A stretch of 64,000 bases of DNA from Bacteroidales bacterium (GCA_017460915.1 JAFUAA010000049.1:82547-146546); one strand, 5' to 3'; counted from the stretch's first letter, positions 25,472-34,929 are shown. The notes: generated by a model from the sequence alone, not told the origin. Numbers and translations: made by a program.

Positions 25472-25684
25472 ATGGCGGATTTTCATGTGGGACATATCAT
25501 CAAGCAGGTTTTCGACGAGCAGGGGCGAACCGTAAATTGGTTTGCCAAGAAGATGCATTGCAACCGCACCAACATCTACAAAATCTTTGAGAAGCAGCAC
25601 CTCAACAGCGATACCATCCAACGCGCTTCCAAGGCTCTTGAACCCGATTTCTTCTATGATATTAGCCAAGTAATGAATGAATAG
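25472..25684 (+). CDS. Small XRE-type HTH DNA-binding protein
   Basis: A 70-residue protein made of almost nothing but a helix-turn-helix (VNWFAKKMHCNRTNIYKIFEKQ), with a short C-terminal FFYDISQVMNE. It is a probable repressor. A 9-bp inverted repeat, ATATCGTGA and its complement, lies upstream (about 25384-25453) and may be its operator. No toxin partner is adjacent; the next gene is a secreted peptidase homologue. Confidence 0.75.
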   Translation: MADFHVGHIIKQVFDEQGRTVNWFAKKMHCNRTNIYKIFEKQHLNSDTIQRASKALEPDFFYDISQVMNE

Positions 25685-25756
25685 TGTTCCCGTTTTGGGT
25701 ATAACCTGTAGCCAAGCAGGGGACAGCGAAACCATCGAGAGTATTGACGTTAGTAA

Positions 25757-25764
25757 TAATTTTG
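25757..25764 (+). promoter_or_regulatory. TAnnTTTG -7 box for the peptide-use operon
   Basis: TAATTTTG, 43 nt before the ATG at 25808. Confidence 0.55.
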
Positions 25765-25807
25765 CGGTGTGAACAATTCGTAAAATTATCACTAAAAACA
25801 CAAGAAC

Positions 25808-27414
25808 ATGAAAAGATTCGTTTTGATTATTGCGGCTATGGCCATCATGGGAACATCCTATGCTCAATTGGGGCAAGTGGGAAAGTCTGTTGCAAAAGGA
25901 TTAAGAGGACTGGGAAACGGAAGGCAAGCGATTAAAAATGCTGAAAACAATATCAAAAGGCAAATACCAATCGCCCCGATGCTCCCTGTAAGCCCGATTC
26001 AGGACACTTGCCTAAATCGACTTATGCGCGAGCATGAAACGACTATGCGTAAGCACGAAGAATTAATGTCTATGTTGGCCCAACCTATGCCGGTACTGTC
26101 AATACCACAGCCAATCTTCTCAGATACAAGCAAAGCATACGTGGATCATGTCCTCAATCGTTTTTTGAGTTATGCCAGAATAGAATCGCAATCTGTATAT
26201 GTTGAGGATCCGGATTCTTTCCCGATGACAGAAGGACAAATGCAAATTGCGCGTTACATTTATGACGAGTTGAAGGGAATTTGCAAAGGAACAAAGGTTG
26301 AAATAAAGAAGTCGCCAGACTTCTGCATTTATGTCAAAGTGCCATCGAATATCAAGAAAAAAGTGCTTTCCTTACTTTATATGGCTCACATGGATGTTAC
26401 GCCCGAAGCCAATGGTAAAGGCATTGATCCTCAGGTGCATTATGACTATAGGGGAGGTGATATCAATTTGGGGCATGGTATCGTATTAAGCCCAGACAGA
26501 CCTGAAGACCGCCACTTGAAAGACCTCATCGGTAAGACTATCATTACTTCGGATGGTTCCACACTACTTGGAGCCGACTGCAAAACGGGCTGTGCAATTT
26601 TTTGGTTACACAAATCGAACAAATGGTAAACGATAAGAAATTCAAACATGGTGACGTTTATTTCTGCTTTGGGCAAAATGAGAATGTCGGTAAGGTGCAA
26701 GATTACATGGATATGGGCTATTTCGACAAAGTCCCAGACATCCTAATTGATGTGGATGGCGGAGATTATGGAGAGTTTAGCAAATCCAATTTCACGGCAG
26801 AAACCCGATCGTATTATTTCAAAGAAAACTTGGTGCATCCTTCTCATGCCAAGAAATATCAATTTGCCGATGCGCACACGGCAATGGGATATTTTATTGG
26901 ACAACTTCCGCCTGAAATACATCCGACTAATTCGGAAGACCGACAAGGTTATGTCCAATGCTACCAAATGGATACACAGTTGCCAAACGAACAAAATCCT
27001 CATGATGCTCGCATAGCATTCCGCATTCGCTACTTCGACAAAGCCGATGGTGAGAGATACAGGAACGACCTTGACGAGGCCTATCGCAAGACCGTGGAAG
27101 CATTTCCGTATGTGGAGATAATCAAGGAATTCGATGGAATGTTGTATGAGAACGTAGCCTACAATATGCATTCCAAGTCAGTTGAAGTCATTGAAAAAGC
27201 CGTCGGAAAAACTGGCATATTGATGAAAGGAGTTGACTTGCGTGCTGGCACCACAAGTGCATTGATGGTTGCCAAAGGACTCTCTGGTGGACCGTGCATC
27301 TATAGTGGTCAGCAAGCCGAACATAGTGTATATGAATGGTGCTGTGTGGAAAAAATGATAGAATTGGTGAGACTTACGAAAAACATTGTGACAGAGGTGA
27401 GCAATCTTAAATAG
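25808..27414 (+). pseudogene. Secreted PepT-like (M20) peptidase, broken by a frameshift in a T tract
   Basis: The 5' part (25808-26629) has a signal peptide (residues 1-20), a leader of about 85 residues, then a PepT-like core with LLYMAHMDVTPEANGKG and TTxGxDGSTLLGAD-type sequence (SDGSTLLGADCKTG). It ends early at 26627-26629. The rest of the homology continues in another frame from about 26602 (KFKHGDVYFCFGQNENVG, IDVDGGDYGE, LRAGTTSALM) to 27414. The frames meet at a run of six T at 26598-26603; seven T would restore one reading frame of about 535 residues. Some metal ligands of PepT also seem changed: EE of the xDEEIG motif reads EN, and GGHNFH reads GQQAEH. It may therefore be a decayed gene, or a non-catalytic homologue with a switchable tract. 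Confidence 0.8.
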
Positions 27415-27432
27415 TGTAACTCTCGGCGAATT

Positions 27433-28904
27433 ATGAATGCATCCGTTATCTTTGTAGTATTTTTGGTCTATACCATATTACTGTTTGTCGTTTCTTATTT
27501 TACATCAAAGAAGTCGGACACAATTCCACTTTTTTCAGAGGAAACCGAAACTTGCCGTGGTTTCTCGTGGCCTATGGCATGATAGGAGCGTCTCTTTCAG
27601 GGGTCACTTTCATGTCGGTTCCAGATGGCGTTTACACGGGCCAATTCACCTATCTTGGTTTTGTCGTAGCCAATATGATTGGTTATGTGGTCATTGCGTT
27701 TCTTCTCTTACCATTGTATTATCGCTTAAATCTGACTTCGATTTATTCCTATCTTGAGCTGAAGTTTGGACCGAGGTCTGAAAAAACGGGTGCAGCCTTT
27801 TTCATTTTGTCTCGTTTGCTTGGGTCGGCACTGCGGATGTATCTTGTGGTGTTCGTCCTCTATGAGTTTGTGTTCAAAAGTTGGGGCGTCCCATTTTGGG
27901 TGCCAGCCGTGATATTCATTTGTATCATCCTCCTCTATACTTTTAAGGGAGGGATAAAGACCGTCGTTTGGACCGACACCTTGCAGACCACTTTCCTGTT
28001 GCTGGCGGTAATTCTCACCTTTGTCATCATTTCAAGAAACCTGAATATGTCGTTTGGAGAAATAATGAAATCAGCATCTGACAAAGGTTATACAAAGGTG
28101 TTTGAAACCGATTGGACGCATGGCAAGTTTTGGTTGAAGCAAATTTTAAGCGGAATGTTCATTACCATTGTGATGAACGGCCTCGACCAAGACATGATGC
28201 AGAAGAACCTGACTTGCCGAAATCTGCGCGATGCACAAAAGAACATTCTTACATCGAGTGTTTTGTTTGTCGGGGCAAGTTTGATGTTTCTCTGTTTGGG
28301 AGCAGCATTGATTTGTTATGCGCAAACTACAGGTTTCGTGTTGCCTACGAATGAATCTGGCATTGTGGTGAATGACAAGATATTCCCTTCGGTAGCTTTT
28401 TCGTTAAGTAAGTTTACCGCCATCGTATTTGTTTTAGGACTGATAGCGGCAGGCTATTCAAGTGCTGACGGTACTTTGACCGCTTTGACGACAACATTCT
28501 GTTTTGATTTCATGCATTTCGACAAGAAATCAAACTTATCGGAAGAACAGATTGTCAAATATAGGAAGCTGATACATGTGGGGTTTGCCTTGTTGTATTT
28601 GTTGGTCATTGTCGCATTTCGTCCGTTCCACAATCAGTCGTTGATTGACAGGATTTTCGACATCGCTGGATTTACTTATGGGCCATTGTTGGGCCTTTAT
28701 ACATTTGGAATGTTCGTGAAAGGAAGGAAAGTCAATGACAAAGCAGTCCCATATATCGCCGTTACTTCGCCCATCATAAGTTATCTCTTGAAACTATACT
28801 CGAAGCAGTTATTGTTCGGTTATCAATTTGGATTCGAGATTCTGATTGTAAACGGATTGCTTACTTTTGTTGCATTGTTGATATTCAGCAGGAAAGTCGA
28901 TTGA
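27433..28904 (+). pseudogene. Sodium:solute symporter (SSS family), frameshifted near its N-terminus
   Basis: The reading begins at the ATG at 27433 (MNASVIFVVFLVYTILLF, first membrane helix) and reaches SKKSD, then leaves the family frame. Homology resumes at once in another frame as NSTFFRGNRNLPWFLVAYGM and continues to 28904 with some 12 further helices and the SSS core GMIGASLSGVTF. The shift lies at 27517-27523 (GACACAA); removing one AC pair gives an unbroken protein of about 489 residues. Family knowledge suggests sodium-coupled uptake, and the peptidase neighbours suggest peptides or amino acids. As it stands, only translation from an internal TTG at 27552 would be possible, lacking the first helix. 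Confidence 0.82.
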
Positions 28905-28945
28905 TATGAAAATGAAAATATTGTGAATCAAAAACGTCCATTAGT

Positions 28946-30301
28946 ATGAGAAAAATTGTTTTGGTAGTCACTTTGACCATTATTGCATGTGTGGGTCAAC
29001 ATCATTTTGTTAATGCGCAAGTTGCCAATCGTATGTTTACCCAAAACAGGGCCAACTTTACGACACAACTGCCGCCCAAATCCATCGCTCTTTTTACGGC
29101 TAACGAATCGATGCCTCGCAATGGCGACGAGTTTTATCCCTTCCGTCAGCAGTCAGACTTTTTTTATCTGACCGGAATTGAGGTGGAGAATGCTCTTCTC
29201 GTGATAGCTCCCGACTATCCTGATGAATCCATGCGCGAGATGCTCTTCATTGAACCTTACAATGAGGCAAAGGCCATCTATGAGGGCGAGATGCTTGACG
29301 CAAGCCATGCAGCTGCCATTTCGGGCATCAAAACCGTAATGGGAAGCGACTCGTTCTATGCCGTGCTGAACGCCATGGCCTATTCGGGCTATTGTGAGAC
29401 CATCTTCCTCAATACATATGAATACCCGAAATATGAATGTGGCGTTGAAACCATACAAAAAAGGTTCAACAAAGATGTCAAGGAGTGTTATCCCATGCAT
29501 AGCTATGGCCGCACTGCACCTATTCTGAACGCTATCCGTTTGGTGAAGTCGGAAGAGGAGATCGAACTCATCAGGCACGCCTGTAACATCACGGCAGATG
29601 CTTTCCGCCATTGTATGGCTACCGTGAAACCAGGGATGTACGAATATCAGATGCAAGCCGAGTTGGAATACGTCTTTAAGTACAATAACGCAAATGGCAA
29701 TGCTTTTGCGCCCATCATTGCCTCGGGCAAAAATGCTTGTAGCCTGCATTACTCGAAAAACCAAGCGTTGCTCAACGATGGTGACTTGCTCCTCTTCGAT
29801 GTGGGTTGCGAGTATAAGAACTATTCCTCCGACTTGAGCCGTACCATTCCCATCAACGGCAAGTTCACACCTCGTCAACGCGAATGCTATGAGGAGGTTT
29901 TACGGGTGATGAAGGAGGTGGAAAAGCTTTATGTTCCTGGGAACACTATTAACGACATTAATGAGGCTACACGTCGGTTGATGGAACAGGAAATGATAGG
30001 ATTGAGGTTGTTTACCGCTGAAGATGTCAAGCATCAGGATTCCGACCGCCCGTTAGTTAAGAAATACTTGCCTCACGGTGTGATACACCATATTGGTCTC
30101 GATACACACGATAATTTGGACGCATTCATCCCCTTTGAGCTGGGCATGATACTTACCCTTGAGCCGGGCATCTACCTCCCCGAGGAAAACATCGGCATCC
30201 GAATTGAGAACGATTTGCTTATCACCAATGGAAAGCCTCTCGATTTGTTTGAAAGCCTGCCAGTGGAGGTGGAGGAGATTGAGGAAGCGATGAGAAGATG
30301 A
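28946..30301 (+). CDS. Secreted Xaa-Pro aminopeptidase (M24B)
   Basis: A 451-residue enzyme that removes N-terminal residues preceding proline. Residues 1-24 are a signal peptide, so it acts in the periplasm or outside. An N-terminal creatinase-like domain (residues 25-190) precedes the pita-bread catalytic domain. The five metal ligands are all present: Asp285 and Asp296 (LLFDVGCEYKNYSSDLSRT), His381 (VIHHIGLD), Glu406 (LTLEPGIY) and Glu421 (IRIENDLL). Third gene of a co-oriented set with the PepT-like and symporter genes, and the only one of the three that is intact. Confidence 0.94.
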   Translation: MRKIVLVVTLTIIACVGQHHFVNAQVANRMFTQNRANFTTQLPPKSIALFTANESMPRNGDEFYPFRQQSDFFYLTGIEVENALLVIAPDYPDESMREMLFIEPYNEAKAIYEGEMLDASHAAAISGIKTVMGSDSFYAVLNAMAYSGYCETIFLNTYEYPKYECGVETIQKRFNKDVKECYPMHSYGRTAPILNAIRLVKSEEEIELIRHACNITADAFRHCMATVKPGMYEYQMQAELEYVFKYNNANGNAFAPIIASGKNACSLHYSKNQALLNDGDLLLFDVGCEYKNYSSDLSRTIPINGKFTPRQRECYEEVLRVMKEVEKLYVPGNTINDINEATRRLMEQEMIGLRLFTAEDVKHQDSDRPLVKKYLPHGVIHHIGLDTHDNLDAFIPFELGMILTLEPGIYLPEENIGIRIENDLLITNGKPLDLFESLPVEVEEIEEAMRR

Positions 30302-30434
30302 TGGTATGTTGGCGGTTTTTTATAGATGCCTTTACTATCATTTTGTTTGTATTTGTATAAAAACCTCTATCTATTTTGCATAATACAAAAAAGATAGTTG
30401 GTTTGATTTTTAATTAATTGAAAATCAACGATAA

Positions 30435-31187
30435 TTATTGGTTCTTCCTTCTCTGAAACCCTCTTCTCGCCTCGCTGTAAATCAAAAACACAGCGGGCTT
30501 CTTGTTCAAATCACCTTTGTAGCTCTTCCATTCCCCGACGCTTTGGCTGATGATGAGTTCGTCGTCGCAGGTAAGGTTGCTGGCGATGCAAAGTTGCGTG
30601 GCAGGGTGGAGGCTCTTGCAAAGGTCTTGCAGCATGGCGTTGTTGCGGAAGGGCGTCTCGATGAACAGCTCCGTCTCGTTGTGGGCCATCGAGCGGCGTT
30701 CCAAGTCCTTGATGGCGTTTTGCCTTTCGGGACTTTTGATGGGCAGGTAGCCGTGGAAGGCGAATGCTTGTCCATTGAAGCCCGAGGCCATCAAGGCCAG
30801 AATCATCGCATTGGGGCCGACCAAAGGAACCACCAGAATACCAGCGGAATGCGCCAAGTCAACGACCAAGGCGCCTGGGTCGGCGACGCAGGGCGTGCCG
30901 GCCTCCGACATCAGGCCCATATCCTCGCCTTGCAGGCAGGCACCGAGGTATTCCATCAGGTCGAGGTTGTGGGCGTTGTGCTTGTCGAGTTCGATGAACT
31001 CGATGTCGTCGATGGCGTTGTCCATCCCGATGCGACTCAGCACGCGGCGTGAGGTGCGCGTGTTTTCCACCAAGAAATGTTTCAGTCGTTTCACAACAGT
31101 CAAAGTGCCGTTGGGCAACACTTGTTCGGGCTTGGTGGCACCGAGCAGGTTGGGCACGAGATAGAGTTTTCCGAAATTGTTGGTCAT
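30435..31187 (-). CDS. SAM-dependent methyltransferase, tetrapyrrole methylase (RsmI-like) family
   Basis: A 250-residue protein starting MTNNFGKLYLVPNLLG. Family features are MSEAGTPCVADPGALVV and VVPLVGPNAMILALMASGF, which build the SAM and substrate pocket in RsmI and related enzymes. This Bacteroidetes subgroup is shorter and more divergent than bona fide RsmI, so the 16S C1402 ribose may not be its target. The ATG at 31187 was chosen because the upstream extension overlaps dnaA. It ends 15 nt downstream of the dnaA stop, same strand. Confidence 0.85.
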   Translation of the reverse strand: MTNNFGKLYLVPNLLGATKPEQVLPNGTLTVVKRLKHFLVENTRTSRRVLSRIGMDNAIDDIEFIELDKHNAHNLDLMEYLGACLQGEDMGLMSEAGTPCVADPGALVVDLAHSAGILVVPLVGPNAMILALMASGFNGQAFAFHGYLPIKSPERQNAIKDLERRSMAHNETELFIETPFRNNAMLQDLCKSLHPATQLCIASNLTCDDELIISQSVGEWKSYKGDLNKKPAVFLIYSEARRGFQRRKNQ

Positions 31188-31201
31188 GAGGGATTTGTGA
31201 G

Positions 31202-32623
31202 TTATGACAAGGCAATCTTCTTCTCGATGTCGGCAAACATCACCTTGAATTGCTTGTCGGTCTCCAGCTGGTTGGCGATGGTTTTGCAGGCGTGGTGCAC
31301 CGTGGCGTGGTGTTTCTTGCCGCATTGTTGCCCGATGGAGGCGAGGCTGGCGTTGGAGTATTTTTTCGACAGGTACATGGCGATTTGGCGTGCCTGCACC
31401 ACTTGGCGTTTGCGTGTGTTGAGGGCCATCTGCTCAGGCGAGATCTTGAAATAGTCGCAGACGGTGTTGATGATGTATTCCACAGAGATTTCCTTGACCG
31501 TGTTGCGCACGAAACGATCGATGATTTGCTGGGTCATCTCGATGGTGACGGCCTTCTTGTTGAACACCGATTGCGCCATAAGCGAGTTCATCACGCCTTC
31601 AAGCTCGCGAATGTTGTTTCGCACGTTGGTGGCGATGTATTGTACCACTTCGTCGGGGAAGGTGATGCCGTTGTCGTGCATTTTTTCCCTGATGATGGAG
31701 GTGCGTGTCACGAGGTCGGGCAACTGCAAATCGGCAGTCAGGCCCCACTTGAAACGCGACAATAGTCGGTCTTCCATGCCTTGCAAGTCGGACGGGAACC
31801 TGTCGCTGGTGATGACAATCTGCTTGTTGTTCTGTTGCAAATGGTTGAAAATGTGGAAGAAAACATCCTGTGTGCCTGGCTTTCCCGCCAAAAACTGGAT
31901 ATCGTCAATGATGAGCACGTCAATCATCTGGTAGAAGTTGATGAAATCGGGGCGGTTGTTGTTCTTGTTGGCGGTCACATATTGCGTCGAAAGCTGCTCG
32001 GCTTGCACGTATAACACAGTTTTCTCGGGGTGCAAACGCTTGGTTTCCAAGCCGATGGCATGACATAGATGGGTCTTGCCCAATCCTGTCCCGCTGTAGA
32101 TGACCAAGGGGTTGAAAGAGGTTTTACCAGGCATCTTTGCGATTTGCAAGCCGGCGGAACGCGCCAGCCGGTTGCATTCCCCCTCGATGAAGTTGTCGAA
32201 GGTGTAGTTCTCGTTGAGTTGCGAATCGATTTGTTGTTTTTTCAGCCCAGGGATGACGAATGGGTTGAGGGGAACTTCGGACAGGCGCTGTGGGGCGGGC
32301 TGCCCGATGGGGTTTTTCGGGAAACTGCGGTTGGCGCTTGGTAGGGTGATGCTGCCGGCGTTGTTGTTGCTGTCGACGGCGGTCTTGTAGTCAAGCTTCC
32401 CTTTTTCGCCGATGAATCGTCTGATGACGGTGCGCAGCAAGTCGATGTAGTGCTCTTCGAGATATTCCACGAAGAAAAGGGTAGGCACTTCGATGGTGAG
32501 CGTCTTGCCTTCAATCGAAAGCGGCACGATGGGCGCGAACCATGTCGAATAGTTTTGCTCTGTGACGTTGTCTTTAATCACAGAAAGGCACTTGCTCCAT
32601 ATTTCCACATGGTCGTTTGTCAT
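31202..32623 (-). CDS. dnaA: Chromosomal replication initiator protein DnaA
   Basis: A 473-residue AAA+ initiator. Domain I is at residues 1-85 (IWSKCLSVIKDNVTEQNYSTWF), followed by a variable linker. Walker A is YSGTGLGKTHL, Walker B is VLIIDDIQFLAG, and domain IV has the DnaA-box recognition helix near KKHHATVHHAC. It binds DnaA boxes and opens the origin. The 213 nt upstream are AT-rich, but I found no run of TTATCCACA boxes, so I do not call an origin there. Confidence 0.98.
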   Translation of the reverse strand: MTNDHVEIWSKCLSVIKDNVTEQNYSTWFAPIVPLSIEGKTLTIEVPTLFFVEYLEEHYIDLLRTVIRRFIGEKGKLDYKTAVDSNNNAGSITLPSANRSFPKNPIGQPAPQRLSEVPLNPFVIPGLKKQQIDSQLNENYTFDNFIEGECNRLARSAGLQIAKMPGKTSFNPLVIYSGTGLGKTHLCHAIGLETKRLHPEKTVLYVQAEQLSTQYVTANKNNNRPDFINFYQMIDVLIIDDIQFLAGKPGTQDVFFHIFNHLQQNNKQIVITSDRFPSDLQGMEDRLLSRFKWGLTADLQLPDLVTRTSIIREKMHDNGITFPDEVVQYIATNVRNNIRELEGVMNSLMAQSVFNKKAVTIEMTQQIIDRFVRNTVKEISVEYIINTVCDYFKISPEQMALNTRKRQVVQARQIAMYLSKKYSNASLASIGQQCGKKHHATVHHACKTIANQLETDKQFKVMFADIEKKIALS

Positions 32624-32716
32624 CAGAAAAACCTATTATTTTATTGTCGTTCAACCTTTTTTTAATTCGGAAAGACTGTCGTCAGTCTCCGATTTTTTCG
32701 GCTATTTTTGACCTTG

Positions 32717-32724
32717 CAAAGATA
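32717..32724 (-). promoter_or_regulatory. TAnnTTTG -7 box for dnaA
   Basis: TATCTTTG on the minus strand, leaving a leader of about 85 nt. Confidence 0.55.
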
Positions 32725-32836
32725 TAGGATTAATTGTTCATAAAAAAATCAAAAACCTATTGATTTTGAATTTTCTTTTTCGTAAAATACGAGATTTTTT
32801 GTTTTTGAAGATCAGAAACCATTGTAAATAGTTGAT

Positions 32837-33448
32837 TTACATCGTTTTGATATATGTTGTTTTTACCCCAAACAAATTATGGAAACGCTCGGAAATTCTT
32901 GAAGCGGACATTTTCCTTGTTGAAAACTCCAAATAGCAGTCCATTTCGAATCGCGGATTCAGCGTTTCCAGATTTTCCTCTTTCATGATGCGCATCACCT
33001 CGTTCATCAGAGGGTAGGCGAATTCGAGACAGTAAATTTCGTTTATGGTTTTCTCCACAATCGTCGCATTGTCAAGGGCATCGCGGGCTGCCGTTTTGTA
33101 GGCGTTGATGAGTCCCGAAGTGCCCAATTTGATGCCACCGAAATAGCGCGTCACGACCACGCACACGTTGGTGATGTCTTTAGAAAGGATTTGGTTGAGG
33201 ATGGGTTTGCCCGCCGTTCCCGAAGGCTCGCCGTCGTCGCTGGAGCGGAAGGTTTTCTTGTCGGGGCCAATCATGTAGGCGAAACAATGGTGCCGCGCGT
33301 CGAAGTACTTCTTGCGGATGTCGGCGATGGCGGCCTTGGCTTCATCCTCGCTCATCACGGTGAAGGCCTGCGCGATGAACTTGCTGCCTTTCTCTTTGTA
33401 AAGCCCATCGCCCGGGGCGGATAGCATATTGTAGGTGTCGTTGTTCAT
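32837..33448 (-). CDS. YigZ/IMPACT-family protein
   Basis: A 203-residue protein with the UPF0029 N-terminal domain: KFIAQAFTV, HHCFAY, RSSDDGEPSGTAGKPIL and VTRYFGGIKLGTSGL are the family signatures. The small DUF1949 domain follows at the C-terminus. Bacterial members are thought to bind nucleic acid or act in translation regulation; the exact role is unknown. The ATG at 33448 overlaps the stop of the upstream transporter gene by 4 nt (ATGA), pointing to translational coupling. Confidence 0.93.
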   Translation of the reverse strand: MNNDTYNMLSAPGDGLYKEKGSKFIAQAFTVMSEDEAKAAIADIRKKYFDARHHCFAYMIGPDKKTFRSSDDGEPSGTAGKPILNQILSKDITNVCVVVTRYFGGIKLGTSGLINAYKTAARDALDNATIVEKTINEIYCLEFAYPLMNEVMRIMKEENLETLNPRFEMDCYLEFSTRKMSASRISERFHNLFGVKTTYIKTM

Positions 33449-34338
33449 GGTTTTGCGGTGATGAGAAGTACGGCGATAATGGCGATGGCGAGGCCGAGGT
33501 AGTTCTTCCAAGTCAGTTTTTCCTTGAAAAGCAGCCAACCCGAGAGGGCGGTGAGGCACACCACGCCGATGTTGTAGATGGGGAAGAGCACCACGTTGTC
33601 GAACAAACGCATTGATTTATAGACAAAATAGGTGGAAAAGAAGTTGATGATGCCAAGGACGATGCCGCCGAGGGCGTTTTTCCAACCCCATTTCGACTTG
33701 CCTCGGATGAGGTCGAAACCGACCAAAACCAGGCCGAAGAGCATGGCAATCAAATAGATGAAGGCAATCATGAAGCCCATATCGTCGGAGGCGTTGCGTC
33801 GCTCGGTGAGTTTCATCAGGATGTCGCCCGTGCCCGTGCCGAAGAAGATGAGAATGGGTAATAGGCTGAATGACAACTCTTTAACGCTTGTAGAGACGCA
33901 ATGCTTTGCGTCTCCTTTCGCCGCATCTCCTTTCCCGCCCACCACCAATACCAATGCCACCAAAGCCAAAACGATGCCCAAAACGGGAACCAATCCCAAT
34001 GTTTCATGGAATAGCACCACGCCGGCAAGTGTCGGCAACACGACAGAGAGTTTGCTCGAAAGCGAAGTGACCGTCACGCCAGAACGTTGCGTGGAGGCGG
34101 CCATCAGCAGGTAGGTGAAGATGAACCAGAAGCCCGTCAGCAGCGAGAGGCCGAACCACGGCTCGGCGACGAGTTGCGGCACGGTGTCGAACTGCTTGCA
34201 CATCAGGAAGCCCGTGGTCGTGGCAAAGACGTAGTTCCACATCAGCGCCTGATGGTTGTCGAGGCGGAAACGCTCGAAGAGGCGCATCGCGACGAAAACG
34301 CCAGTGGAACAAAGGATGGCGAGAATCAGGTATATCAT
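33445..34338 (-). CDS. EamA/DMT-family membrane transporter with a repeat in its coding sequence
   Basis: A 297-residue protein of ten predicted membrane helices in two five-helix halves, the drug/metabolite transporter layout. Helices are readable from YLILAILCSTGVFVAM to YLGLAIAIIAVLLIT. Between the halves lies a hydrophilic loop with GKGDAAKGDAKHCVSTSVKE, encoded by the palindromic repeat at 33891-33914 and a short duplicated unit. The repeat keeps the frame open. The substrate is not predictable. It overlaps yigZ by 4 nt. Confidence 0.88.
   Translation of the reverse strand: MIYLILAILCSTGVFVAMRLFERFRLDNHQALMWNYVFATTTGFLMCKQFDTVPQLVAEPWFGLSLLTGFWFIFTYLLMAASTQRSGVTVTSLSSKLSVVLPTLAGVVLFHETLGLVPVLGIVLALVALVLVVGGKGDAAKGDAKHCVSTSVKELSFSLLPILIFFGTGTGDILMKLTERRNASDDMGFMIAFIYLIAMLFGLVLVGFDLIRGKSKWGWKNALGGIVLGIINFFSTYFVYKSMRLFDNVVLFPIYNIGVVCLTALSGWLLFKEKLTWKNYLGLAIAIIAVLLITAKP
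33891..33914. repeat. TGTAGAGACGC-family palindrome inside a coding sequence
   Basis: GAGACGCAATGCTTTGCGTC, a near-perfect palindrome, followed by a 15-nt near-duplication of GCGTCTCCTTTCGCC. It falls in the loop between the two halves of the EamA transporter. Confidence 0.75.
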
Positions 34339-34350
34339 CCGGCGGACTTT

Positions 34351-34857
34351 TTAGGCGGCTATGCCAATGTCATAGAGGAATTCTGGAGCAAGGTCGGCGC
34401 CGTTAACCCACTCGATGGTGTAACCGTTTAGCCCGTATTGGACAAACTTTTCACGGTCTAATAGCTCACTAAAGACTTCGCCAGTGAGGTAAGGCTTCAA
34501 GTCGGCCAATTTGCGACTTCCATCGTTAAAGGTAATCAGCAGTTCGTATTCTTTAACATATTCAGCATCAACGATTTTCAACATTGTTGATCCTCCTTGT
34601 TCTTTGAGCGGTTCGATTCTTCCAAGTTTGTCACCCTTTTGAGCCTTTTCCCACAAAGAAAGAATCTCTGCTTCATGCAGGTTCATCCATTCGTTCACTT
34701 TGGCAATGACTTTTGCAGGGGCCTCGCCATCCACCACTCGGTCGAACACGCTAATGCTGCATTCGTATTCACCATAAGTGAAATGCACATGAGGCGGATT
34801 ATGGTCGTACCAATATAGGCTTACGATGATTCCGTAAAACTTGCTGATTTCAGGCAT
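34351..34857 (-). CDS. DUF4160-DUF2442 fusion protein
   Basis: A 168-residue protein. Residues 1-84 match DUF4160 (FYGIIVSLYWYDHNPPHVHFTYGEYE). Residues 92-168 match DUF2442 (MLKIVDAEYVKEYELLITFNDG, KPYLTGEVFSELLD). In many genomes these are two adjacent genes, often counted as a toxin-antitoxin-like pair. Here they are read as one frame. Met92 is preceded by AAGGAGG at 7 nt distance, an unusually good Shine-Dalgarno site for this phylum, so the second domain may also be made separately. The function is unknown. Confidence 0.82.
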   Translation of the reverse strand: MPEISKFYGIIVSLYWYDHNPPHVHFTYGEYECSISVFDRVVDGEAPAKVIAKVNEWMNLHEAEILSLWEKAQKGDKLGRIEPLKEQGGSTMLKIVDAEYVKEYELLITFNDGSRKLADLKPYLTGEVFSELLDREKFVQYGLNGYTIEWVNGADLAPEFLYDIGIAA

Positions 34858-34885
34858 AATAGTCTTATTTTCTTATTCAATGCTG

Positions 34886-34893
34886 CAAAAATA
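34886..34893 (-). promoter_or_regulatory. TAnnTTTG -7 box for the DUF4160-DUF2442 gene
   Basis: TATTTTTG on the minus strand, 28 nt before the ATG at 34857. It nearly touches the divergent prmC promoter. Confidence 0.6.
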
Positions 34894-34905
34894 AGCAAAT
34901 TTCCT

Positions 34906-34913
34906 TAGTTTTG
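34906..34913 (+). promoter_or_regulatory. TAnnTTTG -7 box for prmC
   Basis: TAGTTTTG, 16 nt before the ATG at 34930. Confidence 0.55.
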
Positions 34914-34929
34914 CTGCCAAATCGGAAAA

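Noticed and set aside
26590-26610. Programmed -1 ribosomal frameshift in the PepT-like gene
   Set aside because: The tract at 26598-26603 does not give a proper X XXY YYZ slippery heptamer in the incoming frame, and I saw no downstream pseudoknot. A one-T loss explains it more simply.
30302-30434. Possible small gene between the Xaa-Pro aminopeptidase and the methyltransferase
   Set aside because: Only AT-rich DNA with no start, promoter or hairpin that stands out.
32624-32836. Replication origin upstream of dnaA
   Set aside because: The interval is AT-rich but I found no cluster of TTATCCACA-type DnaA boxes. Strand and skew evidence cannot be computed here.
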